64,000 nucleotides of DNA. Source: Jejuia sp. UBA6058. Its GTDB lineage: Bacteria > Bacteroidota > Bacteroidia > Flavobacteriales > Flavobacteriaceae. The notes beneath the pieces were generated by a model. The model saw nothing but the letters and a program-made list of their open reading frames with translations, made no database searches and had not been told where the DNA came from. The translations under genes were made by a program, and so were the position numbers. Positions 33,688 through 42,976 of this stretch are shown here, in pieces (the first letter of the stretch is position 1; the number at the start of each line of letters is the position of its first letter). Location of the stretch: NCBI GenBank assembly GCA_002428965.1, contig DIYI01000012.1, positions 221,892 to 285,891 of the forward strand, read 5' to 3'.

Positions 33688-34161
33688 ATGAGTAAAGTAT
33701 CTTATTACACAGCGGAAGGATTAAAAAAATTAAGAGAAGAATTAAATCAATTAAAAGATATTGAACGCCCTAAAGCTTCGCAAGCTATTGCTGAAGCGAG
33801 AGATAAAGGAGATTTGAGTGAAAATGCGGAGTATGACGCTGCAAAAGAAGCTCAAGGACTTTTAGAAATGAAAATATCTAAAATGGAGGAGACTCTGGCT
33901 AATGCTAGAGTTATAGATGAATCCCAGCTAGATACTTCCAAAGTATTGGCCTTGTCTATTGTTAAAATCAAAAATCAGGCTAACGGTATGGAAATGACCT
34001 ATACTTTGGTAGCCGAAAGTGAAGCAGATTTGGCTTCGGGTAAAATCTCTGTAAATTCTCCTATCGGAAAAGGGCTTCTTGGAAAATCTGTTGGTGAAGT
34101 TGCAGAAATTAAGGTGCCTAATGGCATTATGAAATTCGACATCATTGAAATATCTAGATAA
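33688..34161 (+). CDS. greA: Transcription elongation factor GreA
   Basis: 157 residues, normal length. An N-terminal antiparallel coiled coil carries the acidic tip (ARDKGDLSENAEYDAAKE, about 37-54), and a C-terminal FKBP-like domain ends with SPIGKGLLGKSVGE. It rescues backtracked RNA polymerase by stimulating transcript cleavage. It is 8 bases before the HIT gene, so the two are co-transcribed. Confidence 0.97.
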   Translation: MSKVSYYTAEGLKKLREELNQLKDIERPKASQAIAEARDKGDLSENAEYDAAKEAQGLLEMKISKMEETLANARVIDESQLDTSKVLALSIVKIKNQANGMEMTYTLVAESEADLASGKISVNSPIGKGLLGKSVGEVAEIKVPNGIMKFDIIEISR

Positions 34162-34169
34162 GTAGTTTT

Positions 34170-34568
34170 ATGGCTTCTATCTTTACTAAAATTATTAAAG
34201 GCGATATTCCGTGTTACAAAATTGCAGAAACAGACCATTTTTTCGCCTTTTTAGATATTAACCCTAATAGTGAAGGACATACGCTTTGTGTGCCCAAAAA
34301 AGAGGTTGATAAATTATTTGATTTAGATGAAGCTACTTATAATGGATTAATGCAATTTTCTAGAAAAGTGGCCTTAGCCATTGAAAAAGCTATTCCTTGT
34401 AACCGTGTTGGATTAACTGTAATTGGTTTAGAAGTTCCACATGCACATGTGCACTTAATTCCATTACATTCTATGGAAGAAGCACGTTTTATTAACAAGG
34501 TAAAAATGAGTGCCGAAGATTTTGAAAATACTGCTGAAAAAATAAAGACACATTTACAACTTAAGTGA
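34170..34568 (+). CDS. HIT-family nucleotide hydrolase
   Basis: 132 residues. The histidine triad reads PHAHVHLIPL (about 91-100). The start FTKIIKGDIPCYKIAETDHFFAFLDINP is typical of Hint/HinT-type proteins that hydrolyse adenosine phosphoramidates. It is downstream of greA; its end overlaps the convergent histidine-kinase gene by 8 bases. Confidence 0.93.
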   Translation: MASIFTKIIKGDIPCYKIAETDHFFAFLDINPNSEGHTLCVPKKEVDKLFDLDEATYNGLMQFSRKVALAIEKAIPCNRVGLTVIGLEVPHAHVHLIPLHSMEEARFINKVKMSAEDFENTAEKIKTHLQLK

Positions 34569-35712
34569 TTGTCTTTAAGCTAATTTGAATAGTTGTGCCT
34601 TTTCCTATTGTAGATTCCAACACCTTAATTTTACCTTTATGGAAATCTTCAACAATACGCTTTGTTAAAGATAAACCTAAGCCCCAACCACGTTTTTTGG
34701 TAGTATAACCAGGTTCAAAGATTTTAGAGAATTTTTGTTTGGCGATGCCTTTGCCTGTATCGGTAACCTTCACTTTTACATTATCTTCTATTTGAGCGAT
34801 TTCAATGGTAATCTTGCCACGACCTTTCATAGCATCAATCCCATTTTTTACTAAATTCTCAATCGTCCAAGCATAAAGCTGCTTATTTATCTTCACTGGA
34901 ATTTCAGTGTTTGGAGTGTTCAATTCAAACTCAATTAAATCAGAAGATCGACGTCTAAGATAATCATAGGCTTCTTTAGTTTCATCAACGATATCCCTTG
35001 GCTTAAGTTCTGGTAAGGATCCTATTTTACTAAAACGCTCTGTGATGGTTTTTAACCTATCAATATCCTTTTCAATTTCAATAATATAATCTGGATTTAC
35101 GTTTTCCGTTTTTAATAATTCTGTCCAACCAATTAGAGATGATAAAGGCGTGCCTATTTGATGGGCGGTTTCTTTAGCCATCCCACTCCATAATTTATTT
35201 TGAGCGGCATTTTTATTACTCTTGTAAAAGAAGAAGATAACCCCTGCGAATAGAAAAATAATAAGCAATAAAGCCAAGGGATAATACTTCAATTTGGTTA
35301 AAAGAGGAGAATTTCCATAATAAATAGTTTGTATAATTTTACCATTTACCCAAACATTTATAGGATCATTCTCTTCTTGAAATCGCCTTACTATACGCTC
35401 AATATATTTAGGATCTTCTATTCTTTCTTCATTGAGATTAACATGACTATAAATATCACCATTAGCATCCACAACCAACATTGGTGTAGTATTGTTGCTC
35501 TCGAGTATTTTTAAAGTTAGATTTAAATTAGTATTGTTATCAGATTTTATAAGTTCATCCTGCGCGAAAGACCAGTTTTCCATCTTTATGCGCTCTTCCT
35601 CTTTAAAATTTTGAAAAAAAACATAGGTATTCCATAAAATTAGGATGACTATAACAAAAGACAAAGCTATCATTACCCATCGGAATGTATCAGAATATTT
35701 AGTAAAAATCAT
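34561..35712 (-). CDS. Membrane sensor histidine kinase
   Basis: 383 residues. Two transmembrane segments (about 11-33 and 143-163) enclose a periplasmic sensor of about 110 residues. The H-box is AKETAHQIGTPLSSL (His184), then the N-box NLVKNGIDAMKG, the G1 box DTGKGIAKQ and the G2 box GWGLGLSLTKRI. There is no response-regulator gene next to it, so it is an orphan kinase. The H-box variant with HQIGTPLSS is common in Bacteroidota. Confidence 0.92.
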   Translation of the reverse strand: MIFTKYSDTFRWVMIALSFVIVILILWNTYVFFQNFKEEERIKMENWSFAQDELIKSDNNTNLNLTLKILESNNTTPMLVVDANGDIYSHVNLNEERIEDPKYIERIVRRFQEENDPINVWVNGKIIQTIYYGNSPLLTKLKYYPLALLLIIFLFAGVIFFFYKSNKNAAQNKLWSGMAKETAHQIGTPLSSLIGWTELLKTENVNPDYIIEIEKDIDRLKTITERFSKIGSLPELKPRDIVDETKEAYDYLRRRSSDLIEFELNTPNTEIPVKINKQLYAWTIENLVKNGIDAMKGRGKITIEIAQIEDNVKVKVTDTGKGIAKQKFSKIFEPGYTTKKRGWGLGLSLTKRIVEDFHKGKIKVLESTIGKGTTIQISLKTIT

Positions 35713-35834
35713 TTAGCCATTGATTGATTTGTAATATAATGCAAATCTGTTAATATTATTGTACTTGTTGTTAGTAAATAGGTTTTTACATAAGCCTTAT
35801 AATAATTACATTTGTTAAAATTGAAACTAATTCA

Positions 35835-36704
35835 ATGCCAACATTTGTTCCCAAGGATTTAACTCTCAATAAATTACATAGTCTTTTACTAAGTACAATT
35901 GCACCAAGACCAATTGCCTTGGCCAGTACAATGGATACTAAAGGCACCCCAAATTTATCACCATTTAGTTATTTCAATGTTTTTAGTTCCAACCCACCAA
36001 TTCTAATATTTTCGCCAGCGCGACGTGTTAGAGATAATAGTGTAAAACACACCTTAAAAAATGTGGAGGTTACAAAAGAAGTAGTCATAAATATTGTAAA
36101 TTTTGATATGGTGCATCAAATGTCATTGACTAGTACTGAATATCCTGAGGGAGTAAACGAGTTTGAAAAAGCTGGCTTTGAAATGATACATTCAGATGAA
36201 GTAAAACCTTATCGTGTGGCAGCATCACCTGTTCAGTTTGAATGTAAAGTAAATGATATTGTTAAATTAGGGACAGAAGGTGGCGCTGGTAATTTGATAA
36301 TATGCGAAGTTGTTAAATTTCATATTGATGATGAGTTTTTAAATGAAGATGAATCTATAAACCAAAAGAAACTAGATTTAGTTGCCAGAGCAGGAGGCAA
36401 TTTTTACAGTCGTGCAAATAAAGGCTTTTTTGAAATACCAAAACCACTGTCAACTCTTGGTATTGGTGTCGACAATTTCCCAGAGCATGTTAAAAACAGT
36501 ATGATCTTAACTGGAAACAATTTAGGGATGTTAGCTAATGTAGAAGCACTACCAAATAATGAAGAGGTGGATGCCTTTATTAATGATATTGGTGAGCGTT
36601 ATCCTCAAATAAAGGAGGCTACACATAGGGAAAAGCATAAATTAGCACGTAAATATTTAAGCTATGGTGATGTGCAAAGTGCTTGGAAAATATTATTAAG
36701 CTAA
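35835..36704 (+). CDS. Flavin reductase-like (FMN-binding split barrel) protein
   Basis: 289 residues. The N-terminal 200 residues form a flavin-reductase-like split barrel (IAPRPIALASTMDTKG, NLSPFSYFNVFSSNPP, then RDNSVKHTLKN), which binds FMN and uses NAD(P)H in related enzymes. The extra C-terminal part is helical (EEVDAFINDIGERYPQIKEA). The electron acceptor is unknown. A TACATTTG (35807-35814) upstream may be its -7 promoter element. Confidence 0.85.
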   Translation: MPTFVPKDLTLNKLHSLLLSTIAPRPIALASTMDTKGTPNLSPFSYFNVFSSNPPILIFSPARRVRDNSVKHTLKNVEVTKEVVINIVNFDMVHQMSLTSTEYPEGVNEFEKAGFEMIHSDEVKPYRVAASPVQFECKVNDIVKLGTEGGAGNLIICEVVKFHIDDEFLNEDESINQKKLDLVARAGGNFYSRANKGFFEIPKPLSTLGIGVDNFPEHVKNSMILTGNNLGMLANVEALPNNEEVDAFINDIGERYPQIKEATHREKHKLARKYLSYGDVQSAWKILLS

Positions 36705-36790
36705 AATCACCTCATCTTTAATTAAGAAGAAATAAAATATCATTCTCACGAAAGTGGAAATCTAAAAATCAAATTAAATAATTATAGAAA

Positions 36791-37165
36791 ATGGAAATTC
36801 AAGGAAGAATTAAAATGATAGGAGACACCCAAACTTTTGGGGCTAACGGATTTAGAAAAAGAGAAGTTGTAGTTACTACAGAAGAACAATATCCGCAACA
36901 TATTTTAGTAGAGTTTGTTCAAGACAAAACAGACTTGCTAAACAACTATCAAGTAGGGCAACAGGTAAAAATAAATATCAACTTACGTGGAAGAGAATGG
37001 GTAAATCCTCAAGGGGAAACTAAATATTTTAACTCTGTTCAAGGATGGAGAATTGAAGCAATACAACAAGCACCAGTTGGTGAAATGCCTCCAGTACCAC
37101 CTGCGGATGCTTTTGAGCCTGCAGGAGACTTGAATGAAGATGATCACGACGATTTACCGTTCTAA
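36791..37165 (+). CDS. DUF3127 protein: OB-fold-like with SSB-type C-terminal tip
   Basis: 124 residues. Strands in the first 95 residues (MEIQGRIKMIGDTQTFG, KREVVVTTEEQYPQHI, VKININLRGREWVN) fit a small OB fold. After a Pro-rich linker the protein ends EDDHDDLPF, nearly the same tip as SSB (EEDDDLPF). In SSB this tip binds many repair proteins. It therefore probably competes with or supplements SSB on DNA; no experiment that I know of shows this. Single gene with a terminator downstream. Confidence 0.85.
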   Translation: MEIQGRIKMIGDTQTFGANGFRKREVVVTTEEQYPQHILVEFVQDKTDLLNNYQVGQQVKININLRGREWVNPQGETKYFNSVQGWRIEAIQQAPVGEMPPVPPADAFEPAGDLNEDDHDDLPF

Positions 37166-37214
37166 GTTTTACTAATTTGCTATGCTGAACTTGTTTCGGC
37201 ATCCCATATACATA

Positions 37215-37246
37215 CCTCAAGATTTTCAAAAACTCTTGAGGTTTTG
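37215..37246 (+). terminator. Terminator after the DUF3127 gene
   Basis: CCTCAAGA (37215-37222) pairs perfectly with TCTTGAGG (37234-37241), followed by TTTTG. Confidence 0.8.
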
Positions 37247-37289
37247 TATTTTAGGATATTGCTTTAGATGATTAAGAAAAATTCCTAAC

Positions 37290-37919
37290 ATGAAATTCCT
37301 AACGGAAGATTTATGGTTTCCTGATGTCTCCGAGGCCTCGGAAGAGGGTATCCTTGCTATTGGAGGTGATTTGTCTGTAGCTAGATTACTTCTAGCATAC
37401 CGCTCTGGTATATTTCCATGGTTTGAAAGTGACGAACCTATTTTATGGTGGAGCCCAGATCCGCGTTTTGTTTTATTTCCCAATAAGCTTAAAGTGTCTA
37501 AAAGCATGCGTCAGGTGCTACGTAATAAGGATTATGAAGTTACCGTAAACAAGGCTTTTAATGATGTAATTTCCGCTTGTGCAGAGGCAAAACGTTCGGG
37601 ACAACAAGGCACTTGGATTACCACTAGTATGATTGATGCCTACAACGAGCTACACAAGTTAGGTTATGCAAAATCAGTTGAAGTCTGGGAAAATAACGAA
37701 TTAATTGGTGGTCTTTACGGCATCGATTTGGGTAATGGTGTTTTTACTGGAGAAAGTATGTTTTCTAAAAAAAGTAATGCAAGCAAAGTGGGTTTTATCT
37801 CATTTATTCAAAATACAGATTATAGTTTAATCGATTGTCAAGTATACACAAATCACCTCAAAAGTTTGGGTGCTGAAGAAATATCAAGAGATCAGTTTTT
37901 AAGTGTTTTTAAACATTAA
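37290..37919 (+). CDS. aat: Leucyl/phenylalanyl-tRNA--protein transferase
   Basis: 209 residues, normal length. Signature segments are LAYRSGIFPWFE, PILWWSPDPRFVLFP, and GIDLGNGVFTGESMFSKKSNASKVG. It adds Leu or Phe to N-terminal Arg/Lys of proteins, making them N-end-rule substrates for ClpAP-type degradation. Single gene, 44 bases after the DUF3127 terminator. Confidence 0.95.
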   Translation: MKFLTEDLWFPDVSEASEEGILAIGGDLSVARLLLAYRSGIFPWFESDEPILWWSPDPRFVLFPNKLKVSKSMRQVLRNKDYEVTVNKAFNDVISACAEAKRSGQQGTWITTSMIDAYNELHKLGYAKSVEVWENNELIGGLYGIDLGNGVFTGESMFSKKSNASKVGFISFIQNTDYSLIDCQVYTNHLKSLGAEEISRDQFLSVFKH

Positions 37920-38020
37920 ACATACTCTACATCAAATAATTATAATTATTTTTAGTATCCTAAAAGTCAGTTTTATTGATAACTGACTTAAAAAACAATC
38001 AACTAAACTACTACATAATT

Positions 38021-40441
38021 ATGCTTAAAACTAAAGCAGTACAAGTACTACTTGTAATTGTGCTATTTGTGAATAACGCAGTAGCACAGACCATAAAAAT
38101 CTTGTATAATCAAGACATTCCTCAATTAGAATTTGCGGCTTCTGATATCAAAATGGCATTGGAGAACAAAGGCTTTTCCGTAGCTTTTAATTCAATAAAT
38201 GAGCTTTCAACAACACAAAAGTCCAATACTATTATACTAGCTCTTAAGGCAAACAACAAAGTTTTAAATCTGCTATCTAAAAGTAACGCTGATGTTTCCA
38301 AAATTAAGACGCTAGGGGAGCAGGCATATGCCTTAAGAACTACCAGCGAAAATAAATTATGCTATTGGGTAATAGGAGGAGATATTGCTGGAACTATGTA
38401 TGGTGGACTTCAAATTGCAGAAAACATAACCTTCAATAGCCTCAATGGTAATTATAATGAGGAAGCTTCGCCCTATCTAAAAAGAAGAGGTATAAAATTC
38501 AATACAGCTCTGGATCTAAAAGCCCCAAGTTTTGATAGTGATGGAGATCAAGATAAAAGTAACATAAAAGACGTATGGGATATTTTATTTTGGAAATCTT
38601 ATCTAGACGATTTAGCAAGATACAGGTATAACACCCTTTCCATTTGGAATACACATCCTTTTTCTTCGATGATTAAACTAGACGAGTATCCAGATGTGGC
38701 TATAAAGGATGTGACCGATGGTTATGGCAACGTGGTCAAGAAAATGACCATTGATGAGAAAATTGCGTTTTGGCAAGAAGTCATGCAATATGCACATAAC
38801 AGAAGTATTGATATTTTTTATTTCACTTGGAATATATTTCTAAGTACTGCCGAAGGTAAATATGGTATTAACCATCATGGGGATAATGAAAAATCGAAAA
38901 TTTATTTAAGAAAATCTGTAGAGAAATTTTTATTAACCTACCCTTATGTGTCTGGTATTGGAGTAACTGCTGGAGAACGCATGAGAGACTTAACCTTTGA
39001 TGAACGAGAAAAATGGTTGTGGGATACTTATGTTATGGGTATAAACGATGCTAAAAAACAACAACCCGATCGCGAAATTAGATTTATACATAGGCATTGG
39101 AATACTGCAGTTAGCGATATTATGGGGCATTTTAAGAACTATGATGGCCCGTTTGAATTAAGTTATAAGTATGCTAGAGCCCACATGTATTCTAGTCCAA
39201 ACATTACCTTCGAAGATTTTCTACTAGACGAAATGCCAGAGAGTACAAAAAGTTGGTGGAATGTGCGTAACGATGATATGTTCTATTTGCGTTGGGGAGA
39301 TCCTGAATACACAAGAGATTTTCTTTTAGGCTTTGATAAAGAAAAAACAGCAGGTTTCTTAATGGGATCAGATGGTTACACTTGGGGAAGAGTCTATTCT
39401 AGCAAAAACCCAATGTTTCAAGGGAAACCAGAAATTAAAAAACATTGGTACAACTTTATGCTTTGGGGGCGCTTAAGCTACAATCCAGATTTATCTACCA
39501 ACATTTTCAAAAATCATTTCAAACAACGTTTTCCAAATACTTCTTCTGAAAACTTATATAATGCTTGGAAAACTGCGTCAATGATTATACCTCAAACTAC
39601 CCGTTTTGCATGGCGCGATTGGGATTCTAATTGGTATCCTGAAGGTTGTAAAAGTGGCAAGTTTTTAAATGTGAAAGATTTTATGGTGGGTTATACTATG
39701 GACGGAAGCGGTATTTTAAATATTGCTGATTATTGTGAAAGAATAGTTAATAAAGAACTAATCACGGAAATTACACCATTTGATGTGTCTACTAATTTGG
39801 AAGCGTACGCAAAAAAAACATTGGATTTGGTCAGTAAAATAAATGTTGGCGATAATGTAGAACTTCAATTAATAAAAAATGATATTCTTGCTTTTGCTCA
39901 TTTGGGGAATTACTACAGTAAAAAAATAAGAGGCGCTACACAGTTGGCATTATATGAGAGAATTAAAGATAAACCTTATCAAGAACAAGCAATTGCCAGT
40001 CTTGAAAAAGCACTACCACATTGGAAAAAGTATGCCAGTATTTTAGAGGAACAATATATAACTCGATCATTTGCAAGAACAGGAAAGATGGATTGGAATG
40101 CCCTTACCAACGATGTTGAAAAAGATATAGAAATCGCGAAGACTTTTGAAGGCTTTGATGTAAGCATCCATTTTGAAGGGGTTCAAGATGGAGGAGTTTA
40201 CCCAGTTGGGACAGACTTAAAAGTAAATTTAGTTGTAAATTCTACCTTTGATGTTGATAGAGTAGGTTTGGTTTTAAGCGGAGAATATATGGGTTTTAAA
40301 ACAGAACCGCCATATTTATGGGACGCAGAAGACGAAGGTGCTTTAAAGAACATGAATATAGGCACCTACGAATTAAAAGCCTGGGTAAGAGATAGTGAAG
40401 GGTTTAGAATTGATAAGATTATTAATATAACTATTAAATAA
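38021..40441 (+). CDS. Exported glycoside-hydrolase-like protein (GH67/GH115-like layout)
   Basis: 806 residues from the ATG at 38021, which gives a clean signal peptide (MLKTKAVQVLLVIVLFVNNAVAQ); an upstream ATG at 37976 would bury it. An N-terminal alpha/beta domain (about 25-140) with the segment YWVIGGDIAGTMYGGLQIAE resembles the small domain preceding alpha-glucuronidase barrels. It is followed by a region with aromatic- and acidic-rich segments (RYRYNTLSIWNTHPFS, YPYVSGIGVTAGERM, RFIHRHWNTAVSDIMGH) and a beta-rich C-terminus. Probably periplasmic or secreted. The exact family and substrate are not known to me. Confidence 0.7.
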   Translation: MLKTKAVQVLLVIVLFVNNAVAQTIKILYNQDIPQLEFAASDIKMALENKGFSVAFNSINELSTTQKSNTIILALKANNKVLNLLSKSNADVSKIKTLGEQAYALRTTSENKLCYWVIGGDIAGTMYGGLQIAENITFNSLNGNYNEEASPYLKRRGIKFNTALDLKAPSFDSDGDQDKSNIKDVWDILFWKSYLDDLARYRYNTLSIWNTHPFSSMIKLDEYPDVAIKDVTDGYGNVVKKMTIDEKIAFWQEVMQYAHNRSIDIFYFTWNIFLSTAEGKYGINHHGDNEKSKIYLRKSVEKFLLTYPYVSGIGVTAGERMRDLTFDEREKWLWDTYVMGINDAKKQQPDREIRFIHRHWNTAVSDIMGHFKNYDGPFELSYKYARAHMYSSPNITFEDFLLDEMPESTKSWWNVRNDDMFYLRWGDPEYTRDFLLGFDKEKTAGFLMGSDGYTWGRVYSSKNPMFQGKPEIKKHWYNFMLWGRLSYNPDLSTNIFKNHFKQRFPNTSSENLYNAWKTASMIIPQTTRFAWRDWDSNWYPEGCKSGKFLNVKDFMVGYTMDGSGILNIADYCERIVNKELITEITPFDVSTNLEAYAKKTLDLVSKINVGDNVELQLIKNDILAFAHLGNYYSKKIRGATQLALYERIKDKPYQEQAIASLEKALPHWKKYASILEEQYITRSFARTGKMDWNALTNDVEKDIEIAKTFEGFDVSIHFEGVQDGGVYPVGTDLKVNLVVNSTFDVDRVGLVLSGEYMGFKTEPPYLWDAEDEGALKNMNIGTYELKAWVRDSEGFRIDKIINITIK

Positions 40442-40530
40442 TGTACTTTTTGAAATGATTATAGACCTATAAATCTAATTTGCATGATGACGTTTTAAAC
40501 AGTTTACGATGTATTTGTAAACTTTATAAA

Positions 40531-41028
40531 ATGAAATCTAAATTATTTCTTATTGCCCTTATGATTTTTGGAGCTTGGGCTTGCTCTACAGACGGAGATA
40601 ACAATGATGAAGATCAATCCCCCTCCACAAGTTCTAGATTAACGGCCAAGGTAGACAATGTATTATACGAATCTATTAGTGTTTTTGATAGTATATTTTA
40701 CGGTGGAAATCAAGTGAGTGGATTTTCCATTTCTGGAACCAATACTTCACAAGACTTGATTTTAATAAGTGTTTCAGGGTATAATGGACCTGACACATAC
40801 GATTTCACTTCTAGTTTCGGTAATATTACCTTTTATGATAAAGCTACTGATGATTGGTTTAGATACGATTCTTCAAAAGAAAATGGTTTTGGTACAGTAG
40901 TGGTTTCTTCAGATGATGGTGAAGAGATTAAGGGAACGTTTACATTTGAAACCTTTGGAGCAAAAGATAGTGATAGAAAAGTAACTGTTACAGAAGGGAA
41001 GTTTACCGCGGAATATTATAATCCATAA
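40531..41028 (+). CDS. DUF6252-like lipoprotein
   Basis: 165 residues from the ATG at 40531 (gives a lipoprotein signal ending AWACSTD; the ATG at 40480 would not). A Ser/Asp/Asn-rich linker is followed by a beta-sandwich-like region (SSRLTAKVDNVLYESISVF...GFSISGTNTSQDLILISVSGY) of the type found in DUF6252 proteins. Function unknown. Possibly cotranscribed with the exported glycosidase-like gene 89 bases upstream. Confidence 0.7.
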   Translation: MKSKLFLIALMIFGAWACSTDGDNNDEDQSPSTSSRLTAKVDNVLYESISVFDSIFYGGNQVSGFSISGTNTSQDLILISVSGYNGPDTYDFTSSFGNITFYDKATDDWFRYDSSKENGFGTVVVSSDDGEEIKGTFTFETFGAKDSDRKVTVTEGKFTAEYYNP

Positions 41029-41071
41029 ACAATAAGTTGAAAGGGTACGAAATATAATGGCACCCATTTTT

Positions 41072-41761
41072 CTAAATTTTTAAAACAGCACCAGTTAGTA
41101 CAAACAAATTGTTTGATGCTACTATATTAAAACGTTCAAATCTGTGTTCTAAACCAGTTTGCAACTTTAGATTTTCATTTACTTGCCAACCAATCTGAGA
41201 AGACAACCTAATATCCGTTTCTGGTTTATCGTTTTTGCTTAAACTAAGTAAGCCTTCAGCGACATTGACTAAATAAGCTTCACCAATATCTAGTTTTTCA
41301 CCATTCAAAGGGAAATCAACTGCGAACCTATAACGTTGCCTAAAAACAGTTTTGGTGTCAAAAATGCGCTGTTCGGCTCTAAATCGGTGTCCATAACGCA
41401 CACCTAAAGTCTGTTTAGTAAAATTATATTGCTGAATAATTCGTGTTTCGTCACTTCCAGTATCAAACCAATCTCTATTGCGGTAATAGAGCCCGAAACT
41501 TAACTTGTGATAGTAATCTAACTTAAAGGTTGAAAAATGAAAAACATCTACTTGTTGCTGATTGTATTGTAATCCTTCATCATCATCGTATAGTACATAT
41601 CTACTTCTAAAAACAAAATTAATACTATAGGTTTGTGTTACTTTATGATTTAAGGACAAAGACGATTCACCAAGTGAGGTGAAATTACTTTGTGCATTAA
41701 GCGACAAGTGAAATACCCCAAGCAGTACTATTGCGAAATACTTAATATAAGGCATGTTCAT
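41072..41761 (-). CDS. DUF2490-type outer-membrane protein
   Basis: 229 residues: signal peptide (IVLLGVFHLSLNAQ) and about ten amphipathic strands with alternating aromatic residues (VDVFHFSTFKLDYYHKLSFGLYYR), ending in a strand-like LFVLTGAVLKI. It is a small outer-membrane barrel of unknown role. It overlaps the upstream gene (41742-42317) by 20 bases. Confidence 0.7.
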   Translation of the reverse strand: MNMPYIKYFAIVLLGVFHLSLNAQSNFTSLGESSLSLNHKVTQTYSINFVFRSRYVLYDDDEGLQYNQQQVDVFHFSTFKLDYYHKLSFGLYYRNRDWFDTGSDETRIIQQYNFTKQTLGVRYGHRFRAEQRIFDTKTVFRQRYRFAVDFPLNGEKLDIGEAYLVNVAEGLLSLSKNDKPETDIRLSSQIGWQVNENLKLQTGLEHRFERFNIVASNNLFVLTGAVLKI

Positions 41762-42317
41762 ATGAAGATGAGGTTACTTTTCGGGACTTTTCAAAAACAC
41801 CATTTCTATTGAATGTAAACTCTCTTAGTTCGCGTTTTTTGCTGGTTTTTATTTCTGCAATAATTTCAAAATGGGTGTGCTTGTTATAAGGTTGCTCTAA
41901 TATATTTCTAATGAATTGTTTGTCTGATTTAGTAGTTGTATTAACGTATTGTTTTTGAACTTTTACAATTGAAACTTTACTAAAACTATCAGCAAAATAC
42001 TTGAAAATAGAAGCCTTAATAGTATTTGGGAGATGTTTCTTTTTGATAACAATTTCAATATCTTCTAATTTCCCTAAAGTATCAAATTCAACACTGTAGT
42101 GTTCTTTTTTATATTTGAATTTCACCTCAAAACTTTGTTTGTCACCATCGGTTTCTTTATAGTATTTCAGGTATTTCACATCATCTGAAATAATATTGAA
42201 ATGGTTTTTAGCTTCAGAGGGAAATTCCGAAGCAGGAATACGTTCTTCCCTTTCATTTTTTGCTTGAGAAAATGAAAAAGAACAACTTAAAAGAAATATT
42301 ACAACACTAAACCTCAT
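41742..42317 (-). CDS. Exported PepSY-like protein, function unknown
   Basis: 191 residues: signal peptide (VVIFLLSCSFSFSQ; the Cys is inside the hydrophobic core and not a lipobox). The mature part resembles tandem PepSY-like units (FEVKFKYKKEHYSVEFDTLGKLEDIEI and again FEIIAEIKTSKKRELREFTFNRNG). Overlaps both tag (42307) and the DUF2490 gene, so the three genes are one transcription unit. Confidence 0.65.
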   Translation of the reverse strand: MRFSVVIFLLSCSFSFSQAKNEREERIPASEFPSEAKNHFNIISDDVKYLKYYKETDGDKQSFEVKFKYKKEHYSVEFDTLGKLEDIEIVIKKKHLPNTIKASIFKYFADSFSKVSIVKVQKQYVNTTTKSDKQFIRNILEQPYNKHTHFEIIAEIKTSKKRELREFTFNRNGVFEKSRKVTSSSYEHALY

Positions 42318-42870
42318 CGTATCTAAAACAACTCACTTCATGATCATTTACAATTCCTGTTGCCTGCATAAAAGCATAAACCACTGTAGTGCCAACAAAC
42401 TTAAACCCCCGTTTTTTTAAGTCTTTGCTAATAGTATCACTTAAAGGGGTATTTGCAGGAGCATCTCTATAATCTTTAAGGGCGTTTTTAATTGGTTTTC
42501 CGTCAACAAAACCCCAAATATAATCACTAAAGCTTCCAAATTCATCTTGAATTTTTATAAAAGCGTGGGCATTTGTAACCGTGGCATTCACTTTTAATTT
42601 ATTGCGAATAATTCCAGCATCTTGCAAGAGTTCTTCAATTTTATCCTGCTCGTAGTCGGCAATCGTTTTGTAATCGAAATTATCAAATGCTTTTCTAAAA
42701 TTTTCACGCTTGCGCAACACCGTAATCCAACTTAAACCAGCTTGAAACGTTTCTAATACAAGGAATTCAAAAAAAGTATCATCATCATAAACGGGTACTC
42801 CCCATTCCTCGTCATGATACGCTTCATAAAGGGCATCGCCTTCGCACCAACCACATCTGTTAATTCCCAT
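42307..42870 (-). CDS. tag: DNA-3-methyladenine glycosylase I
   Basis: 187 residues. The zinc site is present: Cys6 and His19 (RCGWCEGDALYEAYHDEEWG) with His177 and Cys181 (NDHEVSCF). The segment FFEFLVLETFQAGLSWITVL carries the catalytic-region glutamate. It removes 3-methyladenine from DNA. First gene of a three-gene minus-strand unit with two envelope proteins, an unusual pairing. Confidence 0.95.
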   Translation of the reverse strand: MGINRCGWCEGDALYEAYHDEEWGVPVYDDDTFFEFLVLETFQAGLSWITVLRKRENFRKAFDNFDYKTIADYEQDKIEELLQDAGIIRNKLKVNATVTNAHAFIKIQDEFGSFSDYIWGFVDGKPIKNALKDYRDAPANTPLSDTISKDLKKRGFKFVGTTVVYAFMQATGIVNDHEVSCFRYDEV

Positions 42871-42948
42871 ATTATAAATTTTTAAAATTTATCAGTGTAA
42901 GTTTCTTTCAAGAGAACTGACAAACACATACAATAAAAAGCAAGATAG

Positions 42949-42956
42949 TATTTTTG
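42949..42956 (+). promoter_or_regulatory. -7 promoter element for the thioredoxin-fold pair
   Basis: TATTTTTG matches TAnnTTTG and lies 20 bases before the 42977 start codon. Confidence 0.45.
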
Positions 42957-42976
42957 CAGATTGAATAAAACCACAA

